DNA of 64,000 nucleotides, from positions 1-64,000 of the forward strand of contig DATJJE010000037.1 of the NCBI GenBank assembly GCA_035492455.1. The letters run 5' to 3'. How positions within the stretch are numbered: the first letter of the stretch is position 1; every line of letters starts with the position of its first letter. Below the pieces are notes generated by a model. It was not told the DNA's origin. It made no database searches and saw nothing but the letters and a program-made list of their open reading frames with translations. The position numbers and the translations under genes are program-made. This document shows, piece by piece, positions 1 to 8,913 of this stretch. The DNA is from Gp6-AA40 sp035492455. GTDB lineage: Bacteria; Acidobacteriota; Vicinamibacteria; Vicinamibacterales; UBA2999.

Positions 1-253
1 ACCTTAGTACGAGAGGACCGGGTTGGACGGACCTCTAGTGTATCGGTTGTCGCGCCAGCGGCAGCGCCGAGTAGCTACGTCCGGAAGGGAGAAACGCTGA
101 AGGCATCTAAGCGTGAAACCCTCCACAAGATGAGATGTCCCGGGTCGCAAGACCCCTGAAGGCTCCTGGTAGACGACCAGGTTGATAGGCCAGATGTGGA
201 AGCACAGTGATGTGTTCAGCTGACTGGTACTAATTAGCCGTGAGGCTTGACCA
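1..253 (+). rRNA. 23S ribosomal RNA, 3' end (partial)
   Basis: The window opens inside the 3' part of a large-subunit rRNA. The first bases (ccttagtacgagaggacc) are the sarcin/ricin-loop region of domain VI, and the last conserved stretch (actggtactaattagccg) followed by ggcttgacca marks the usual 3' end of bacterial 23S. The 5' part lies outside the window. The spacer to 5S (254-444) holds no tRNA or other gene that I can see. The 3' boundary is placed by analogy and could move by a few bases. Confidence 0.95.
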
Positions 254-444
254 TAATCTCTTCTTCGTGGTTCGTACGAAGAACTACCGTTTGCAGGCTA
301 TTCAGTTGTTAGTTTGACAATTCGACGAGATAGTCTGGGACGATCCATCGCGTGATGAGGCGCGGCTGATAGCTGCGTTCCACGCGGTGGGACCCCAGGC
401 ACAGTGTTTGGCAAACCGGCTTCACGCCGGTTCGCTAACCAGTT

Positions 445-563
<119 letters not shown>

Positions 564-573
564 TAATTACCTC

Positions 574-607
574 AAAGGCCCGTTCTGTTATCAGGACGGG
601 CCTTTTC
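574..607 (+). terminator. Rho-independent terminator of the rRNA operon
   Basis: aaaggcccgt(t) at 574-584 pairs with acgggccttt at 596-605 around a short loop, and the hairpin runs into a T-rich tail (ttttctattt). Its position just after 5S fits transcription termination of the rrn operon. Confidence 0.9.
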
Positions 608-610
608 TAT

Positions 611-690
611 TTGTGATTAATGATTTGTGATCAGTGATTGCGGGCTTTGAAGTCGCACATCACAAATCACCAATCAGTAATCACCAATGG
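611..690. repeat. Quasi-palindromic short-unit repeat (GTGATTTG family)
   Basis: A left tract built from imperfect copies of tgattwrtg/tttgtgat (611-640) is followed after about 17 nt by an inverted right tract of atcacaaatc/aatcacc units (658-690). The two tracts can pair as a long imperfect hairpin. The element fills the space between the rrn terminator and the HDAC-family gene. Other degenerate short-unit arrays of different unit sequence occur elsewhere in this window. Confidence 0.7.
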
Positions 691-691
691 A

Positions 692-1582
692 ATGAACGTT
701 GTCTATTCGCCGCGATACCGCATCGACATCGGCCGCCACGTCTTCCCTACCCGCAAGTACGAGCTGGTGCACGCCAGGCTGCTCCAGGACGGCGTCATCA
801 CGGCGTCTGACGTCATCGAACCGCCACCGGCGCCGTGGGACGACATCGCGCTCGTCCACACGCGCGAGTACCTGACGAAGCTGCGCGACGGCACGCTGAG
901 CGACGAGGACATCGCGCAGATCGAGCTGCCCTGGTCACGCGAAATGGTCGAGGGTTTCCGCACGATGGTCGGCGGGACGATCGAGACGGCGCGCCGCGCG
1001 GTTGCCGATCAGGCCCTCGTCGCGCATGTCGGGGGCGGACTGCATCATGCGTTCGCCAACCACGGCGAAGGCTTCTGCCCCTTCAACGACGTGGCCGTCG
1101 CCATCCGCGTACTGCAGCGCGATTGCCGCGTCGAACGCGTCGCCGTTATCGATCTCGATGTCCATCACGGCAACGGCACCGCGTTTATCTTCGAGTCCGA
1201 CCCGCGCGTCTTCACGTTCTCGATGCACCAGCAGCACAACTACCCGATGTGGAAGCCACGAGGCTCGCTCGACATCGGTCTCGCCGACGGAACGGACGAT
1301 GCCGAATACCTGCGGCTGCTGGAGAACGCCGTGCCCAGCGTCATGGCGTCGGCGCCGGATTTCCTGTTCTACCTCGCGGGCGCGGACCCGTACGAAGACG
1401 ATCAACTTGGCGGGCTGCGGTTGACGCGTGACGGATTGCGCGCGCGCGATCGCCTGGTTATCGAGCAGGCGCGTCAGAGCGGCCTGCCGATGGCGGTCGT
1501 GCTTGCCGGCGGCTACGCAAGATCAATCGACGACACGGTCGCCATTCATGTCGCAACCGTCGAGGAAGCCGCTACCGGTTGA
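692..1582 (+). CDS. Histone deacetylase / acetoin utilization (AcuC-like) family deacetylase
   Basis: A 296-residue zinc-dependent deacetylase-fold protein. GGGLHHA at residues 114-120 holds the paired active-site histidines. DLDVHHGNGT at 154-163 supplies an Asp and a His zinc ligand, GADPY the second Asp, and LAGGYA near the C terminus the catalytic Tyr. Members of this family remove acetyl or other acyl groups from lysines or small amines; the substrate here cannot be read from the sequence. ATG at 692 is chosen because the frame further upstream translates the repeat tract (HITNHQSVITNG), which is unlikely to be protein. The stop overlaps the convergent aldo/keto reductase by 11 nt. Confidence 0.88.
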   Translation: MNVVYSPRYRIDIGRHVFPTRKYELVHARLLQDGVITASDVIEPPPAPWDDIALVHTREYLTKLRDGTLSDEDIAQIELPWSREMVEGFRTMVGGTIETARRAVADQALVAHVGGGLHHAFANHGEGFCPFNDVAVAIRVLQRDCRVERVAVIDLDVHHGNGTAFIFESDPRVFTFSMHQQHNYPMWKPRGSLDIGLADGTDDAEYLRLLENAVPSVMASAPDFLFYLAGADPYEDDQLGGLRLTRDGLRARDRLVIEQARQSGLPMAVVLAGGYARSIDDTVAIHVATVEEAATG

Positions 1583-2558
1583 CGGCGCGCATCCCCGGTT
1601 CGGGATAGCGCGTTCCCGCCGCCATCCCCGCCGGCAGCAACGTGTCGATCTCCTGTAGCTCATCGCCTGTGAGCTCGATATCGACCGCCGCCGCGTTCTC
1701 CTCGAGACGCTCGCGCCGCTTCGAACCTGGGATGGGCACGATGTCATCGCCCTGCGCCAGCAGCCAAGCAAGCGCGAGCTGCGCCGGCGTGCAGTGTTTC
1801 CGCCCGGCCATACGCTTCACGCGCTCGACAATGTCGAGGTTCTTCTGAAAATTGTCCGCCTGGAATCGCGGGTTGTTGCGACGCCAGTCGTTTGCCTCGA
1901 GATCGTCGATCGACCGGTAGCGGCCGGTGAGAAACCCGCGGCCGAGCGGACTGTAGGCAACGAAGCCGATGCCCAGTTCACGACATACCTCGAGCAGGCC
2001 GTTCTCCGGATCGCGCGACCACAGCGAGTACTCCGTCTGCAGCGCAGTAATCACGTGCACTGCGTGCGCTCGGCGGATCGTCGCACCGCTCGCCTCCGAC
2101 AAGCCGAGAAGACGGATCTTGCCGGCGGCTTTCAGTTCCGCCATTGCACCGACGGTGTCTTCGATCGGCACATTCGCGTCGACGCGGTGCTGGTAGTAAA
2201 GGTCGATCGTCTCGACGCCGAGCCGTTTCAGCGATGCGTCGCATGCCTTGCGCACGTACTCGGGCGAGCCGTTGATGCCGAGCCACGAACCATCTTCGGC
2301 GCGAACGTTGCCGAACTTGGTTGCCAGCACCACTGCATCGCGACGTCCGCGAATAGCCTGTCCGACGAGCCGTTCGTTAGTGAACGGACCGTACGCGTCG
2401 GCGGTGTCGAGAAAGTTGATCCCCAGATCCAGCGCGCGTTGAATGGTGGCGATCGATTCCGAGTCGTTCCCCGCGCCGTAAAATTCCGACATGCCCATGC
2501 AGCCGAGACCGATCGCCGACACGATCGGACCGCTGCGTCCAAGCTGACGCGTCTTCAT
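1572..2558 (-). CDS. Aldo/keto reductase
   Basis: A 328-residue (alpha/beta)8 NADPH-dependent oxidoreductase. The catalytic tetrad is visible: Asp51 and Tyr56 in DTADAYG, Lys81 in LATKFGN, and His in YYQHRVD. The N-terminal start (RQLGRSG followed by GLGCMGMS) is typical of the AKR11/AKR13 general-stress or aldehyde-reducing group. The C-terminal IPGSKRRERLEENA segment matches the cofactor-binding region. It is the last gene of a minus-strand operon: its ATG overlaps the TGA of the DUF2784 gene as ATGA. The physiological carbonyl substrate is unknown. Confidence 0.93.
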   Translation of the reverse strand: MKTRQLGRSGPIVSAIGLGCMGMSEFYGAGNDSESIATIQRALDLGINFLDTADAYGPFTNERLVGQAIRGRRDAVVLATKFGNVRAEDGSWLGINGSPEYVRKACDASLKRLGVETIDLYYQHRVDANVPIEDTVGAMAELKAAGKIRLLGLSEASGATIRRAHAVHVITALQTEYSLWSRDPENGLLEVCRELGIGFVAYSPLGRGFLTGRYRSIDDLEANDWRRNNPRFQADNFQKNLDIVERVKRMAGRKHCTPAQLALAWLLAQGDDIVPIPGSKRRERLEENAAAVDIELTGDELQEIDTLLPAGMAAGTRYPEPGMRAVNR

Positions 2559-2938
2559 GATCCGACTGTAGTCGATCTACGGCGAATCAGGACGGTGTAC
2601 GCGCTGACATTGATGACAAGCACGACAACACCAATAATCAATTGCGCGGTACGCGTTAAACCGTCGGGATAGAGAAGCGGGAAGATGTAGTTCGCAACGA
2701 AGTCGCCTGCGTACGCCTGCAGCCCGGCGGTCGACCGCAGCGACTTCTCAAGCGGTGTCAGCGGACAGATCGCGCCGGACCACTCAACATAGATAGCCCA
2801 GGCGACGGCGGCAAGATGGGCGTAGGCAGCCTTGGGCCGTCGCAGTACCCAGACGCTGCCGAAGATGACGAACAGAACGAATGCGACGTGCAGGACGACG
2901 ACCGCCGTGGCGAGTGCGTGCGCCAGCGGCGGTGTCAC
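2555..2938 (-). CDS. DUF2784 family membrane protein
   Basis: A 127-residue protein with three to four predicted membrane helices (residues about 8-30, 38-50, 75-90 and 98-118) and the motif EWSGAICPLTPLE that I associate with DUF2784. The function of the family is unknown. The start is a GTG at 2938 that overlaps the TGA of the upstream PspC gene (GTGA), and its own stop overlaps the aldo/keto reductase ATG, so all three genes are probably translationally coupled. A longer frame reading through from 3322 is an artefact of the same strand. Confidence 0.8.
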   Translation of the reverse strand: MTPPLAHALATAVVVLHVAFVLFVIFGSVWVLRRPKAAYAHLAAVAWAIYVEWSGAICPLTPLEKSLRSTAGLQAYAGDFVANYIFPLLYPDGLTRTAQLIIGVVVLVINVSAYTVLIRRRSTTVGS

Positions 2939-3396
2939 GTCGTCGACGGCGATGTGTGCAGCGTGACGACCCTCGGAGCCGGGATGATCAACCACGCCAC
3001 CGCATACGCGACGATGCCGAACACGACAGCGCCGGCAATGATCGACAGGATCACCCACGAGACGCGGACGATCGTCGGGTCGACGTCGAAGTAGTCGGCC
3101 AGGCCGCCGCAGACGCCGGCGATGCGTTTGTCGGTCTGCGACCGCATCAACCGCGGACGTGTAGCGGGCGGTGCGACATCTTCCGCGCGCGGCATGAGAA
3201 TCCACGCGGCAAGGTAGGCGATGACGCCAAGCACGATGGCCCCGGGCCAAATCGACAGCACCACCCACGCCGCCCGCACCAGTGCGACGTCGGCGTCGAA
3301 ATATTCCGCAAGGCCCGCGCAAACTCCGCCAAATTTCCCCTCCGCCGGACGACGGACGAGGCGGCGCTTCGGGCGATTTCCGTCAAATTCGCTCAT
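2935..3396 (-). CDS. Tandem PspC-domain membrane protein
   Basis: A 153-residue protein with two PspC domains in tandem. Each has the signature GGVCAGLAEYFD (residues about 23-34) or AGVCGGLADYFD (about 92-103), followed by a hydrophobic helix ending in AWILMP or AWLIIP. Single PspC domains are found in phage-shock and envelope-stress proteins; duplication in one chain is less common. ATG at 3396 is preferred over an upstream GTG at 3408 because a GGAG ribosome site lies about 7 nt before it. It is the first gene of the PspC/DUF2784/AKR operon. Confidence 0.87.
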   Translation of the reverse strand: MSEFDGNRPKRRLVRRPAEGKFGGVCAGLAEYFDADVALVRAAWVVLSIWPGAIVLGVIAYLAAWILMPRAEDVAPPATRPRLMRSQTDKRIAGVCGGLADYFDVDPTIVRVSWVILSIIAGAVVFGIVAYAVAWLIIPAPRVVTLHTSPSTT

Positions 3397-3469
3397 ATCG
3401 ATCTCCACTCACTCTTGCATACGGGCAGAGACCACCAAGGGTTTCAGTGCGAGTCGATGCTGTGACGGA

Positions 3470-4996
3470 TTAGTCCGGCTGCGCCGGCACGAGACCGCCC
3501 AGGATGCCCTTGAGCCGGCGCTGAACTTCATTGCGCAGGCCGCGGCGTGCCGCTGCACCCGCATCGATGGTGACGTGCGGCGCGTCGAGCGTTCCACTGA
3601 CGACCGCAGGAAGCACTATGCGATTGCCTTCGCGCGTGAATCGCGCGAGGTCGGTGCCCGCCTGCGCCGACAGTGCTTCCGACAGCGATAAATCCATGTG
3701 ACCGTCCAGCGCTTTGGTCGGAACAGTCAGCGTGCCCTGTCCAACGAGATCGAGATCTGAGGAATGCAGAGAGAGGGCAGACGCTGCAACGACTTGGCGC
3801 ACCAGGGCAAAGCTCGCGTCGATACGCTCGAAGTGATCGCTTGACGCCCCGGCATCCGGAGCCGGTCGGCCGAAGAACAGCACGACCGTCCGCACCAGAC
3901 CGAGACGCTTGACGACGCCATCAGCGATCGTCGCCTTCCCCTCCCCTGTTGCAGCGGCAAGCGCATCGCCGATCGTTGCGCCGCGGCCAGTGAACGTGCC
4001 TGCGCCTGACAGCCGGCCGGTAATCGCATCTGGCACGCCGCCGAACGCCGCGAGCTGCGCGACATCGAGATCCGCAATCTGCGCGCGTATCGTGGCACGC
4101 AGGGTGCCAGGCTGCGCGTCGACATCGAGCGTACCGTGATAGCTGCCGCCAAACAGTTGAAAGCTCGTGGGTGACAGCGTGATGCGGCTCCCCTGCGCGA
4201 CCATCGTCGTGGCGAACTGGCGCACATCGACGCCGCTCGCGCGCGCACTTTCGGCGCTGATGCGCGCGACGATGCGGCCCGGAAGCGGTGTGCTCGAAGG
4301 TGTCGGTTTGGTGCCTCGCGGAGCAAAGGCGTCGGCCAGCGCGATGAGATCATCGACGTCGACGTGATCCGCTTTGACGGCGAGCTGCGCATCGAGCCGC
4401 GGCGACAATTGCGCGAGTCCACTGGCTGTGAGCGATGTCTTGCCTGATGCCGCCGTGAAGCGCTCGACGTTCAAGTGCGCGCTCGACAGCGACGAGTCGG
4501 CGGAGACCGTAATCTGGCGTCCGCGGCTGGCGATGGTGATGTTGCGAAGCTTGATCGAGCGAATCGACCCAACCTGAATGCCACCGTCCGACGCGGACGC
4601 CGTGCTGCCGCCTTCGCCCGGCGCTGGAAGCGTGAACGGGAGCGGCATGTCGATACGCGTGTCCGCGATCGCGATTTCTGCGTCTTCGATACGCCGCGAC
4701 CACAAGGGTTTGAGCCCTGTTGAAAGCTGCACCTCGGCAAGGATGACGTGCACCGGATCGCCGGCGCGGACGTCGCGCAGGGTGACTGCCGGCCGCGGGA
4801 ATATGTGCGCCGTCGCGCTGCCGATCGTGACCCGCTGCCCCAGCCAGCTGCTCGCTTCGCTCTCCAGAGCGCGTCTGACGCCGTCTCCGCTGAGAAACCA
4901 GTAGCCGGCGACCGCGATAACGATCGCCGCAACGAGGAGGACACCGACACCGAGCAGCAGAATGCGGCGCAGCATGAAACCGGGTTTAATTTTCAA
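3470..4996 (-). CDS. AsmA family envelope protein
   Basis: A 508-residue protein with one N-terminal membrane anchor (residues about 9-31) and a large beta-rich C-terminal region. The segment after the anchor (VTIGSATAHIFPRPAVTLRD) and the C-terminal repeats around DLDLVGQGTLTVPTKALDG are typical of AsmA/AsmA-like proteins, which belong to the chorein-like lipid-transfer superfamily of the bacterial envelope. TTG at 4996 or ATG at 4975 could start it; neither has a clear Shine-Dalgarno. It is divergent from the Fpg-type gene with about 40 nt between the starts. Confidence 0.8.
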   Translation of the reverse strand: MKIKPGFMLRRILLLGVGVLLVAAIVIAVAGYWFLSGDGVRRALESEASSWLGQRVTIGSATAHIFPRPAVTLRDVRAGDPVHVILAEVQLSTGLKPLWSRRIEDAEIAIADTRIDMPLPFTLPAPGEGGSTASASDGGIQVGSIRSIKLRNITIASRGRQITVSADSSLSSAHLNVERFTAASGKTSLTASGLAQLSPRLDAQLAVKADHVDVDDLIALADAFAPRGTKPTPSSTPLPGRIVARISAESARASGVDVRQFATTMVAQGSRITLSPTSFQLFGGSYHGTLDVDAQPGTLRATIRAQIADLDVAQLAAFGGVPDAITGRLSGAGTFTGRGATIGDALAAATGEGKATIADGVVKRLGLVRTVVLFFGRPAPDAGASSDHFERIDASFALVRQVVAASALSLHSSDLDLVGQGTLTVPTKALDGHMDLSLSEALSAQAGTDLARFTREGNRIVLPAVVSGTLDAPHVTIDAGAAARRGLRNEVQRRLKGILGGLVPAQPD

Positions 4997-5036
4997 GCCA
5001 ATCCCGGAAAATTAGACAGGGTTTCTTTTCCGATCT

Positions 5037-5930
5037 GTGCCGGAGCTTCCTGACATCCTCCTCTACCTGCACGCGCTGGAACCGCGCATCGTGGGGAAAC
5101 GCGTGATGGGCGTACGCCTCGCCAGCCCGTTTCTGCTGCGATCCGTCGCCCCGCCGCTGTCGGCAATAGAAGGCCGCGCGATCGTCGGGCTGCGCCGTCT
5201 GGGCAAACGCGTTGTCCTCGAGGCGGAGGGGGAGCTGTTTCTCGTTTTTCATCTGATGATTGCCGGCCGCTTCCGGTGGAAGCCGGCGGCGTCGCCCATC
5301 CCGGGCAGGGTTGGCCTGTTTGCGCTCGATTTTGAGGACGGCACACTGATTCTCACCGAAGCGGGATCGAAGCGGCAGGCGTCGCTCTACCTGGTGGAGG
5401 GTGTCGAGGCCCTGGCGCAGCACGATCCCGGCGGGCTCGAAGTGCTCGAGATTGATATGCCGACATTTGCGCGCGCGCTGCGCCGCGACAACCACACGCT
5501 GAAGCGCGCGCTGACGGATCCGCATCTCTTCAGCGGCATCGGCAACGCATACTCCGACGAAATTCTTCACGCCGCGCGAATGTCGCCGTTCAAGCAGACC
5601 GGCAGCATCACCGACGAAGAAATGCGGAGGCTGTATGAAGCGACGCGACGGACGCTGGCGGAATGGATCGCACGGCTGCAAGAGGAAACGGGTGATAACT
5701 TCCCCGAGAAGGTGACCGCGTTTCGAAAAGGCATGGCTGTGCACGGGCGGTATCGCGAGCCATGTCCCGACTGCGGTGCGCCGATCCAGCGCATCGTCTA
5801 TGCGGCAAACGAAGCAAACTATTGCGCGAACTGTCAGACCGGCGGCCGATTGTTTGCGGATCGGTCGCTGTCACGCCTGCTCAAGCAGGATTGGCCGCGC
5901 ACCCTCGAGCAGCTCGAGAAGAAGAGATGA
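5037..5930 (+). CDS. Fpg/Nei family DNA glycosylase (formamidopyrimidine-DNA glycosylase type)
   Basis: A 297-residue base-excision repair enzyme. It starts with MPELPDI, so the catalytic Pro2 and Glu3 follow a GTG-encoded Met. The helix-two-turn-helix region includes LFSGIGNAYSDEIL. The C terminus carries a zinc finger of the CPDC...CANC type, followed by an Arg/Lys-rich tail. Such enzymes excise oxidised purines or pyrimidines and nick the strand by beta,delta-elimination. Assignment as MutM versus a Nei-like paralogue is not certain, so no symbol is given. The stop overlaps the next start as ATGA. Confidence 0.9.
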   Translation: MPELPDILLYLHALEPRIVGKRVMGVRLASPFLLRSVAPPLSAIEGRAIVGLRRLGKRVVLEAEGELFLVFHLMIAGRFRWKPAASPIPGRVGLFALDFEDGTLILTEAGSKRQASLYLVEGVEALAQHDPGGLEVLEIDMPTFARALRRDNHTLKRALTDPHLFSGIGNAYSDEILHAARMSPFKQTGSITDEEMRRLYEATRRTLAEWIARLQEETGDNFPEKVTAFRKGMAVHGRYREPCPDCGAPIQRIVYAANEANYCANCQTGGRLFADRSLSRLLKQDWPRTLEQLEKKR

Positions 5931-7429
5931 ACGCCCGCATCCCGGCCATTTTGTTTGTCGTGTGTCTGACGTGTTCGCTTGCTGCTTCGGCACAGGAGCT
6001 GCGCTGGGGCGGCGACGCCGAAGGCGGGGCTCCGTATGTGGAAGCGGACCCCAGTGATCCGGGCCGCGTCGTCGGGTTCGACGTTGAAGTCGCGCAGTTG
6101 CTCGCCTCGGGTTTGGAAACAACGGCGCGCTTTATCCAGGTCGGCTTCACCAGCATCGATGCCGAAGCTGCCCGCGGCGATTTCGACGTCGGTCTCAGCG
6201 GCATCGAAGACAGTGCCGCCCGCCGCGCACGCCTCGCGGTCACCATCCCGTACTACGAGTTTCGTGAAGTGATGACCGTCCGCGCCGCCGACGCGGGCAA
6301 ATACCGCTCGCTCGCGGATCTACGCGGGCGTCACGTCGCGACGCTCGGCTCTACGCTCGCCTATGACCTGCTCGTCGATGCCCAGGTTCGCGACGGCATC
6401 GTTCCTGTCACGTACGAAGACGATGTGCATCCGTACAGCGACTTAGTGCTTGGCCGAGTGGACGCGGTCGTTCTCGATGCGATTCTTGCGAATCGCGGAG
6501 TACGCCGAAACGCAGGACTGGTCAATCAGCCATCGACATTGGCTATCGGCCATTACGTTGGCATCCTCGCAGCGGATCGGACGGCTTTGCGCGATCGCAT
6601 GAACGACGTGCTGCGCAACGCTATGCGCGACGGTCGGCTCGAAGCCATCTTCAAGCGCTGGAATGTCTGGAATGAGGATCAGCCGCGTCTGTATGCGCGC
6701 GTGCTTGCCGATACGTCTTCGTATCCCGTTCCCGCATCCAGCCTCGCGCCGTCGCCCGATGCGGCGCGGACCTTGTTGGGTTCGCGATCCTGGCAGGCAG
6801 CCGCTCGGTACCTCCCCGCACTATTCCGCGCCGCGGCGATCACGATCGTGCTGTCGTGCCTGTCCATGGGACTCGCCGTCGTTGTCGGCGCGCTCATCGC
6901 GAGCGGACGCGTCTACGGCGCCGCGCCGCTGCGCATCGCGCTGACCGGCTATGTCGAGGTCATTCGCGGCACGCCGCTGTTGCTGCAACTGTTCGTCCTT
7001 TACTTCGGCCTGGCGCCATTCATCCAGCTGCCTGCCTTGGTCGCCGCGCTGCTCGGTCTGGGTTTGAACTATGCGGCCTACGAGAGCGAAATCTATCGGG
7101 GCGCGCTGGAAGCGGTTCCTGTCGGTCAGCTGGATGCCGCGCGGACGCTCGGGCTGTCGGAGCGGCAGATCCTGATGCTGATTCGCGCGCCGCAGGCCTT
7201 TCGCCTCGCGCTTGCACCGATGACCAACGACTTCGTTGCGCTGCTGAAGGACAGCTCGCTCGTTTCCGTCATCACCGTTGTCGAGCTGACGAAGGAGACG
7301 TCGATTTTCGCGTCGAACATCGGCAGCTGGGTTGTGCCCGGTGTGATGTGTGCGGCAATGTATCTGGCCATGTCGTTGCCGCTGGCGCGTGTGGCGCGTC
7401 GCATCGAACGAGGATGGCGGCACGCATGA
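5927..7429 (+). CDS. Fused solute-binding protein and permease of a polar amino acid ABC importer
   Basis: A 500-residue fusion. Residues 1-22 form a signal peptide (ends ASAQE). Residues about 25-245 are a family-3 periplasmic solute-binding domain (GFDVEVAQLLASGL, FDVGLSGIEDS). Residues about 285-490 are a HisM/GlnP-type permease with the EAA loop EAVPVGQLDAARTLGLS. Importers of this kind move polar amino acids or similar compounds and work with the ATPase encoded next. The start is ATG at 5927, overlapping the previous stop; further upstream in-frame sequence is the Fpg gene in another frame. Receptor-permease fusions are known, but the usual arrangement is separate genes. Confidence 0.9.
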   Translation: MNARIPAILFVVCLTCSLAASAQELRWGGDAEGGAPYVEADPSDPGRVVGFDVEVAQLLASGLETTARFIQVGFTSIDAEAARGDFDVGLSGIEDSAARRARLAVTIPYYEFREVMTVRAADAGKYRSLADLRGRHVATLGSTLAYDLLVDAQVRDGIVPVTYEDDVHPYSDLVLGRVDAVVLDAILANRGVRRNAGLVNQPSTLAIGHYVGILAADRTALRDRMNDVLRNAMRDGRLEAIFKRWNVWNEDQPRLYARVLADTSSYPVPASSLAPSPDAARTLLGSRSWQAAARYLPALFRAAAITIVLSCLSMGLAVVVGALIASGRVYGAAPLRIALTGYVEVIRGTPLLLQLFVLYFGLAPFIQLPALVAALLGLGLNYAAYESEIYRGALEAVPVGQLDAARTLGLSERQILMLIRAPQAFRLALAPMTNDFVALLKDSSLVSVITVVELTKETSIFASNIGSWVVPGVMCAAMYLAMSLPLARVARRIERGWRHA

Positions 7430-8064
7430 CGTCCGCCTCCGCCAATGCTCCGGCGGACAAGATTCTCGACGTACGCTCCCTCGCGGTGCGGCGCGGCGAC
7501 CGCACGATCGTATCGGACGTGACGTTTGCCACGTCGCGCGGCGAAGTTGTCGCGCTCATGGGTGCATCAGGTGCCGGCAAGAGCACGATCCTCCGGGCGC
7601 TGGCCGGTCTCGATCCGATCGCCGCCGGAACGATTTCGATACCGAGGCCGGTGGCCATGGTTTTTCAGTTTCATCATCTGTTCGCGAACATGACCGCGCA
7701 TAAGAACGTGTGGCTCGCGCTCGTGCACGTGTTCAAGCGGCCGCATGCGGATTCCGAACGTCGCGCCCAGCAGCTGCTGGACGCATTGGGCGTTGGTCAT
7801 CGCGCGTCCGCGATGCCGCACGAGCTGTCGGGCGGCGAGGCGCAGCGCGTGGCCATTGCACGCGCGCTGGCGATTGAGCCGCCGGTGCTGCTGATGGATG
7901 AACCGACTGCGTCGCTCGATCCGGCGCGACGCGGTGATCTGGCCTCGACGCTTCGTGAGCTCGCGGGCCAAGGGCGCACGATCGTTGTCGCCACGCACGA
8001 CGCAGAATTCGCCCGCGCGTGCGCGCACCGGGTACTGATGGTCGAAGGCGGCCGCCTGCGGTAA
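7426..8064 (+). CDS. ABC transporter ATP-binding protein (polar amino acid type)
   Basis: A 212-residue nucleotide-binding subunit. It has Walker A GASGAGKST, a Q-loop in AMVFQFHHLF, the signature LSGGEAQRVAIARAL, Walker B LLMDEPT and the H-loop ATHD. It overlaps the fused receptor-permease gene by 4 nt (ATGA), so it surely energises that importer. ATG at 7426 is used; an in-frame ATG four codons earlier (7414) is possible, but its purine-rich sequence is too close to act as a ribosome site. Confidence 0.93.
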   Translation: MTSASANAPADKILDVRSLAVRRGDRTIVSDVTFATSRGEVVALMGASGAGKSTILRALAGLDPIAAGTISIPRPVAMVFQFHHLFANMTAHKNVWLALVHVFKRPHADSERRAQQLLDALGVGHRASAMPHELSGGEAQRVAIARALAIEPPVLLMDEPTASLDPARRGDLASTLRELAGQGRTIVVATHDAEFARACAHRVLMVEGGRLR

Positions 8065-8119
8065 ATGACTATCCCGCTGAACTCGATGGCGCTTCTCGCT
8101 TGCAATAGACTCTAATACC

Positions 8120-8163
8120 TCGTGCGCTTCGTGACCTTCGTGGTTGACTAATCCTCCGTGGTA
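8120..8163. repeat. Short-unit repeat (CTTCGTG family)
   Basis: A stretch built from imperfect cttcgtg/ccttcgtgg units followed by the roughly inverted cctccgtgg, located in the 109-nt gap between the ABC gene and the next membrane protein. A similar unit recurs inside the GT39-like gene at 62241-62275. It encodes nothing obvious. Confidence 0.5.
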
Positions 8164-8173
8164 AAAAATCGAC

Positions 8174-8896
8174 GTGGCCGTTGAAACCGATGCGCTCTAT
8201 ATCGAGCGCGACTCCGATCGCAAGATTCGTCACCGCAACAAGCTCCATTACCGGTTCAATCACTGGCCGATCTGGATCTTCGTCTTCTTCATCGCGCCAG
8301 GACCGCTGACCTTCGATCTGTTCGAGCGCGGATTCGATCGACGGTTGATCACGTGGCTGACGATCGTGCTCGTCGGCACGGCGATCGCCGGTCTGCGCGG
8401 CTGTCTGCCCGGATGCGAGCCGCGTCCCTACATCATCCGCTTCACCGAGGATCGACCGAATCCGCTCTACCGACGCATCTGCTACACGACCGCGTGGGGA
8501 GAGGTGATCGCATTCGCGATGCTGAACATCGCAGGTCTCGTGTGGGCGATCATCACAGGAATGTGGCGCCTCAAGCAGATGTACGCGGTGGCGTACTTTC
8601 CGATAGCAGGGACCTTCTGGCTGCTCGGGGCGTTCGGAAAACTCCCGCGCGTCAAAGCGTCCACGCAGGGTGAGGGGCACGAACGGCGCTACTTCTACGG
8701 GTCGGTGTGGGCGGTCGCCGTTGCCCATCCGATTCTCTGGATGTTGTGGAAAGTCGTTCCCGAAACGCGCGGCGGTGATGCGCTGAAACTCGCGGGGTTT
8801 GTCGCGATTCTCGCCGCGGTTGGTTACATGGCGCGTCTTGGCCTGCTGCCGCGAACGCGCCCCATCGTTCCCGGCGAGCTCGCCGTGTCCGATTGA
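8174..8896 (+). CDS. Uncharacterised integral membrane protein
   Basis: I do not recognise this 240-residue protein. It has about six hydrophobic segments (residues roughly 32-45, 57-73, 111-132, 140-155, 181-197 and 204-222). A cysteine pair in GLRGCLPGCEPRP lies after the second segment, followed by a soluble loop YIIRFTEDRPNPLYRRICY. It starts with GTG at 8174. Its stop is next to, and may be coupled with, the methyltransferase start. Nothing links it firmly to the ABC importer upstream. Confidence 0.7.
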   Translation: MAVETDALYIERDSDRKIRHRNKLHYRFNHWPIWIFVFFIAPGPLTFDLFERGFDRRLITWLTIVLVGTAIAGLRGCLPGCEPRPYIIRFTEDRPNPLYRRICYTTAWGEVIAFAMLNIAGLVWAIITGMWRLKQMYAVAYFPIAGTFWLLGAFGKLPRVKASTQGEGHERRYFYGSVWAVAVAHPILWMLWKVVPETRGGDALKLAGFVAILAAVGYMARLGLLPRTRPIVPGELAVSD

Positions 8897-8913
8897 GAGG
8901 TCGCAGGGCGCCA

